The position numbers and the translations under genes were made by a program. 64,000 bases of DNA, taken from the NCBI RefSeq assembly GCF_000005505.3, contig NC_016131.3, positions 60,435,355-60,499,354 of the forward strand. Reading direction: 5' to 3'. How positions within the stretch are numbered: position 1 is the stretch's first letter; the number at the start of each line of letters is the position of its first letter. The notes beneath the pieces were generated by a model that saw only the letters and a list, made by a program, of their open reading frames with translations, did not search any database and was not told the origin of the DNA. Source of the DNA: Brachypodium distachyon (Eukaryota > Streptophyta > Magnoliopsida > Poales > Poaceae). This document shows, piece by piece, positions 61,730 through 64,000 of this stretch.

Positions 61730-63638
61730 CTAATCTTGGGACGTCGTGCCTGCCGTCGTCTCCGTGGACGGCGAGCCACGCGTCATCTCTTGCGCGACCA
61801 TCCTCCTGCTCCGGTTGATGGTGGTGAGGCATAGGCAGGCGTGCTCCTCCAGCTCCTCGAGCTGGCCCCTCAGGTCCTCCCCGCACTCCTCCTCCTCCCT
61901 GGCTACCTCCCGCAGCAGCGGCCGCTCCGCGTGCCCGCGCACCGCGATGCGCGCCATGTCGCGCCCGTGCTCCAGCTCGTCGTGCGCGCGCCGCACCATG
62001 CGGCTCACGGTGTCCAGGTCGCGCCCCACGATGTACGCGCCGCGCGCCGCCGTGTCCACCGCAGCCTCTCTGGCTCCGGCGCGCTCCCGATCGCCGCCAC
62101 CGATGACCTTCTTGGCCGCGAACCAGCGGGCTGCGGGGCGGCAGCAGGCGCCGAATGCCGCGGCGGCCGCGCCGACGCCGACGACGGCGTGCGCGGCGAG
62201 GACGACCGCGGCCACGACGGCCGCCGCGGACGCGCCCACGATCGTGGCAGCGACCGCGCACCGCGCGACGCGTCCGGCACGGGCGAGCCTGCGCAGCCGG
62301 CGCCGTGCCGCGGCCAGGCGCTTGGCGAGCGGGGCGCAGCGCGCGTGCGCCTCGTGGAACGCCGGGATGCTGCCCGGCGCGAGCGGGTTCTCGCGCCCCA
62401 CGTGCCGCGCGAGCGCGTCCTTGGCGGCTGTGTTTCCGTCCAGGCCCCGGAGGAGCAGCCTCCGGAGCGTGAGGTGGTGCCGCCGCGCGGTGCCGATGGC
62501 GGCGAGCAGCGCGGAGCACGCCTCGCACGCCTCCCGCGTCACGTCGAAGAACTCGAGCAGCAGCGCCTCGGCGCGGTGGCGGCCGTGGCACCGCAGCCCG
62601 CGGCGCCGGCGGCTGCGGCGCCTGACCCGCGCGACGAGCGTCTCCGGGCTGGGCACCAGCACGAAGTCGTCTAGGACGGTGTAGGAGCACGACGACGATT
62701 GTCCCGTGGCCGCCTCGTCGTCGTCGTCGCTGCCGATCAGCTGCCGGAGGTCTTTGAAGCTGGAGCTGGTCTTGGAGGAGAGCTTCAAGGAGGAGGAGCC
62801 CGTGTGGCTGAGTTTGCGGTGCGCGTGGGACCAGAGGTCCACGAAAGACTTGGACTTGAAGGCACGGCCGTACTCCTCGTCGACGTCCACCGGACTGCGC
62901 CGCGGCGGAGGCGCCGGAGCTGGAGAGCTGGACTCGTTGCTTCCCTCCATGGTTGCTGTTGCAATGCATAAACGAATTCAGGGAATGAAGCAGAGCTAAC
63001 ATTTAGAGCATGATAAGGCGTCAAGAAATAATTCTTCTCCAAACTATAGTAAGAAAGAAAGCAAAGAAAAGAGGAAGCGTCAAGAAATGATCTCGAGACT
63101 TTAATTTGGGAGCTTCCAGTTGCTTGAGATGCAAGTAGCATTTTGCCATTCAGGGTGTGGTAGTGTACAGCATTGACAAGTTAAACTCAGAAGGAAAGAG
63201 CACTGCTACACGTACGACGTTTTCTGTACGATGTTCATACGGCACACATCGAGGCCCATCTTCTACTCCCAGTAATAATTTGGGCATTATTGCTAGTAAG
63301 TTTTAGTTTTTTCATAATGAAAAATAACTTCTAGCATCCGGAATGCACACAGCCAAGGCATTATTATTATTTAGAGACATCAGGACGTCGAAAAATAATA
63401 TTAGTTCCAGACAGAAACCTTCATCATGTAACTAACGCAGAAAATCTATTTTTTTTTCCGAAAAGGAGCGAGTACCCGGACTCTACATCGATTGATGCAG
63501 AAAATCTACATGATCTCAAGAAAATTTAAAACTAATGATGAAATTTGTTTGGAACAGATCTGAGGCAAAATAGGAGTACTTACGAGTGCCGATGCTGAAC
63601 ATGGATTTATCCTTGGAAGATGATGGCGAAGACATCAT
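61730..63638 (-). CDS. UPF0496 (DUF677) family membrane protein
   Basis: The main exon (61730-62955) encodes 406 residues from an internal ATG at 62950. A likely first exon (63584-63638) adds MMSSPSSSKDKSMFSIGT through a GTAAGT donor and a CAACAG acceptor, giving 426 residues in frame; a canonical TATA box upstream supports this model. UPF0496 proteins are plant proteins related to AT14A, with an N-terminal segment, a central hydrophobic pair and C-terminal helices; their function is poorly known. Seen here are EEYGRAFKSKSFVDLWSHAH (26-45 of the short form), basic helical segments, a long hydrophobic stretch with ATIVGASAAAVVAAVV (231-270) fitting two membrane spans, and a Glu-rich C-terminal helix (REEEECGEDLRGQLEELEEH). 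The main exon is extremely GC-rich and hence open in all frames. Length is typical of the family. Confidence 0.87.
63450..63505 (-). mobile_element. Retroposon 3'-end fragment in the UPF0496 intron
   Basis: T run followed by CCGAAAAGGAGCGAGTACCC and ACATCGATTGATGCA, the same dispersed pattern as at 53641-53700. It lies in the proposed first intron. Confidence 0.45.
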
Positions 63639-63833
63639 TTGACTCGCTTAAACAAAAGCAAAGCTTGATCTCGCCCTTTCTTGATGAACTAATCTATCAA
63701 CTCTCTCTGCGCGCTTCTTGATGAATCTCTCATATATTTTAGCTCGATCACTGCAAATGGCAAATTTATGTGTCCACTAGGCCAAAGGAACGTATTTGGA
63801 AGTGTCATATGATTTTTTTTATGTACTCGATCC

Positions 63834-63845
63834 CTATTTATATAG
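63834..63845 (-). promoter_or_regulatory. TATA box of the UPF0496 gene
   Basis: The minus strand reads CTATATAAATAG, a canonical plant TATA box, about 200 bp upstream of the ATG at 63638. It implies a leader of about 160-170 bp if no further exon exists. Confidence 0.65.
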
Positions 63846-64000
63846 GGATCAACATGTCCAGGAATGTTGTGCAGTGATGATGGAGAGAAGAATCCTTGCA
63901 AGGCAAGGAATAAATAGACCAGAAGCTATTGCCAGATTAAGAAGCGCGGAGCGAAATCGATCCATGTGTTTAATTGGGAACACGCTCAAGGGAAAAATGA
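63846..64000. other. Upstream sequence of the UPF0496 gene
   Basis: Short flank at the window edge. No feature recognised beyond promoter context. Confidence 0.4.

Noticed and set aside
61680..63002. 440-codon minus frame and 312/277-codon plus frames over the UPF0496 exon
   Set aside because: Very high GC leaves all frames open. Only the 61730-62950 frame shows family features and non-repetitive composition.

Overview
This is a window of plant nuclear DNA, almost certainly from a pooid grass (Triticeae/Brachypodium/Avena type). The basis is GC-rich monocot coding exons, introns with GT..AG borders, and many Stowaway MITEs ending in CTCCCTCCG with TA target duplications, along with grass LINE, CACTA, Mutator, Harbinger and hAT remnants. 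The species cannot be named from sequence alone. I see no bacterial, organellar, rRNA or tRNA features and no CRISPR array.

Five host genes can be supported, all on the minus strand: (1) a single-exon VQ-motif protein at 6083-6838; (2) a 14-exon AQUARIUS/intron-binding spliceosomal helicase at 31346-41341, whose exon phases all join to a 1560-residue protein; (3, 4) two tandem serine carboxypeptidase-like (SCPL) genes at 48847-51554 and 54238-56793, each with 8 exons, matching intron phases and an intact Ser-Asp-His triad; (5) a UPF0496 (DUF677) membrane protein at 61730-63638 with a probable short first exon.

The rest is accessory DNA. 1-1262, 8585-10771, 19515-20560 and 46915-47675 are 5'-truncated, stop-riddled LINEs. 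2-6 kb is AT-rich spacer with MITEs. 13.8-14.54 kb is a CACTA end carrying an array of hairpins. 16.2-16.8 kb is a decayed direct-repeat field. 24.4-25.5, 27.6-29.8 and 45.9-46.9 kb are GC-rich islands lying inside terminal-inverted-repeat elements; they look like captured coding DNA. The best case (28839-29804) is a complete Pack-MULE with a 9-bp target duplication and a broken patatin-like fragment. 43411-43880 is a solo LTR with a perfect 5-bp duplication. Four Mutator-like elements with perfect 9-bp duplications (7316, 28839, 41738, 61076) and one hAT element with an 8-bp duplication (58511) were delimited by eye.

The five genes do not form a pathway; apart from the tandem SCPL pair they are unrelated neighbours. 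Several mobile elements sit close to them: a MULE about 390 bp upstream of the AQR start, another about 480 bp upstream of the VQ start, and four Stowaway-type MITEs in AQR introns. I found no convincing undescribed biological system. The most unusual items are the Pack-MULE, the CACTA hairpin array, the in-frame triplication inside a LINE and the acidic 12-residue repeats at the AQR C terminus.
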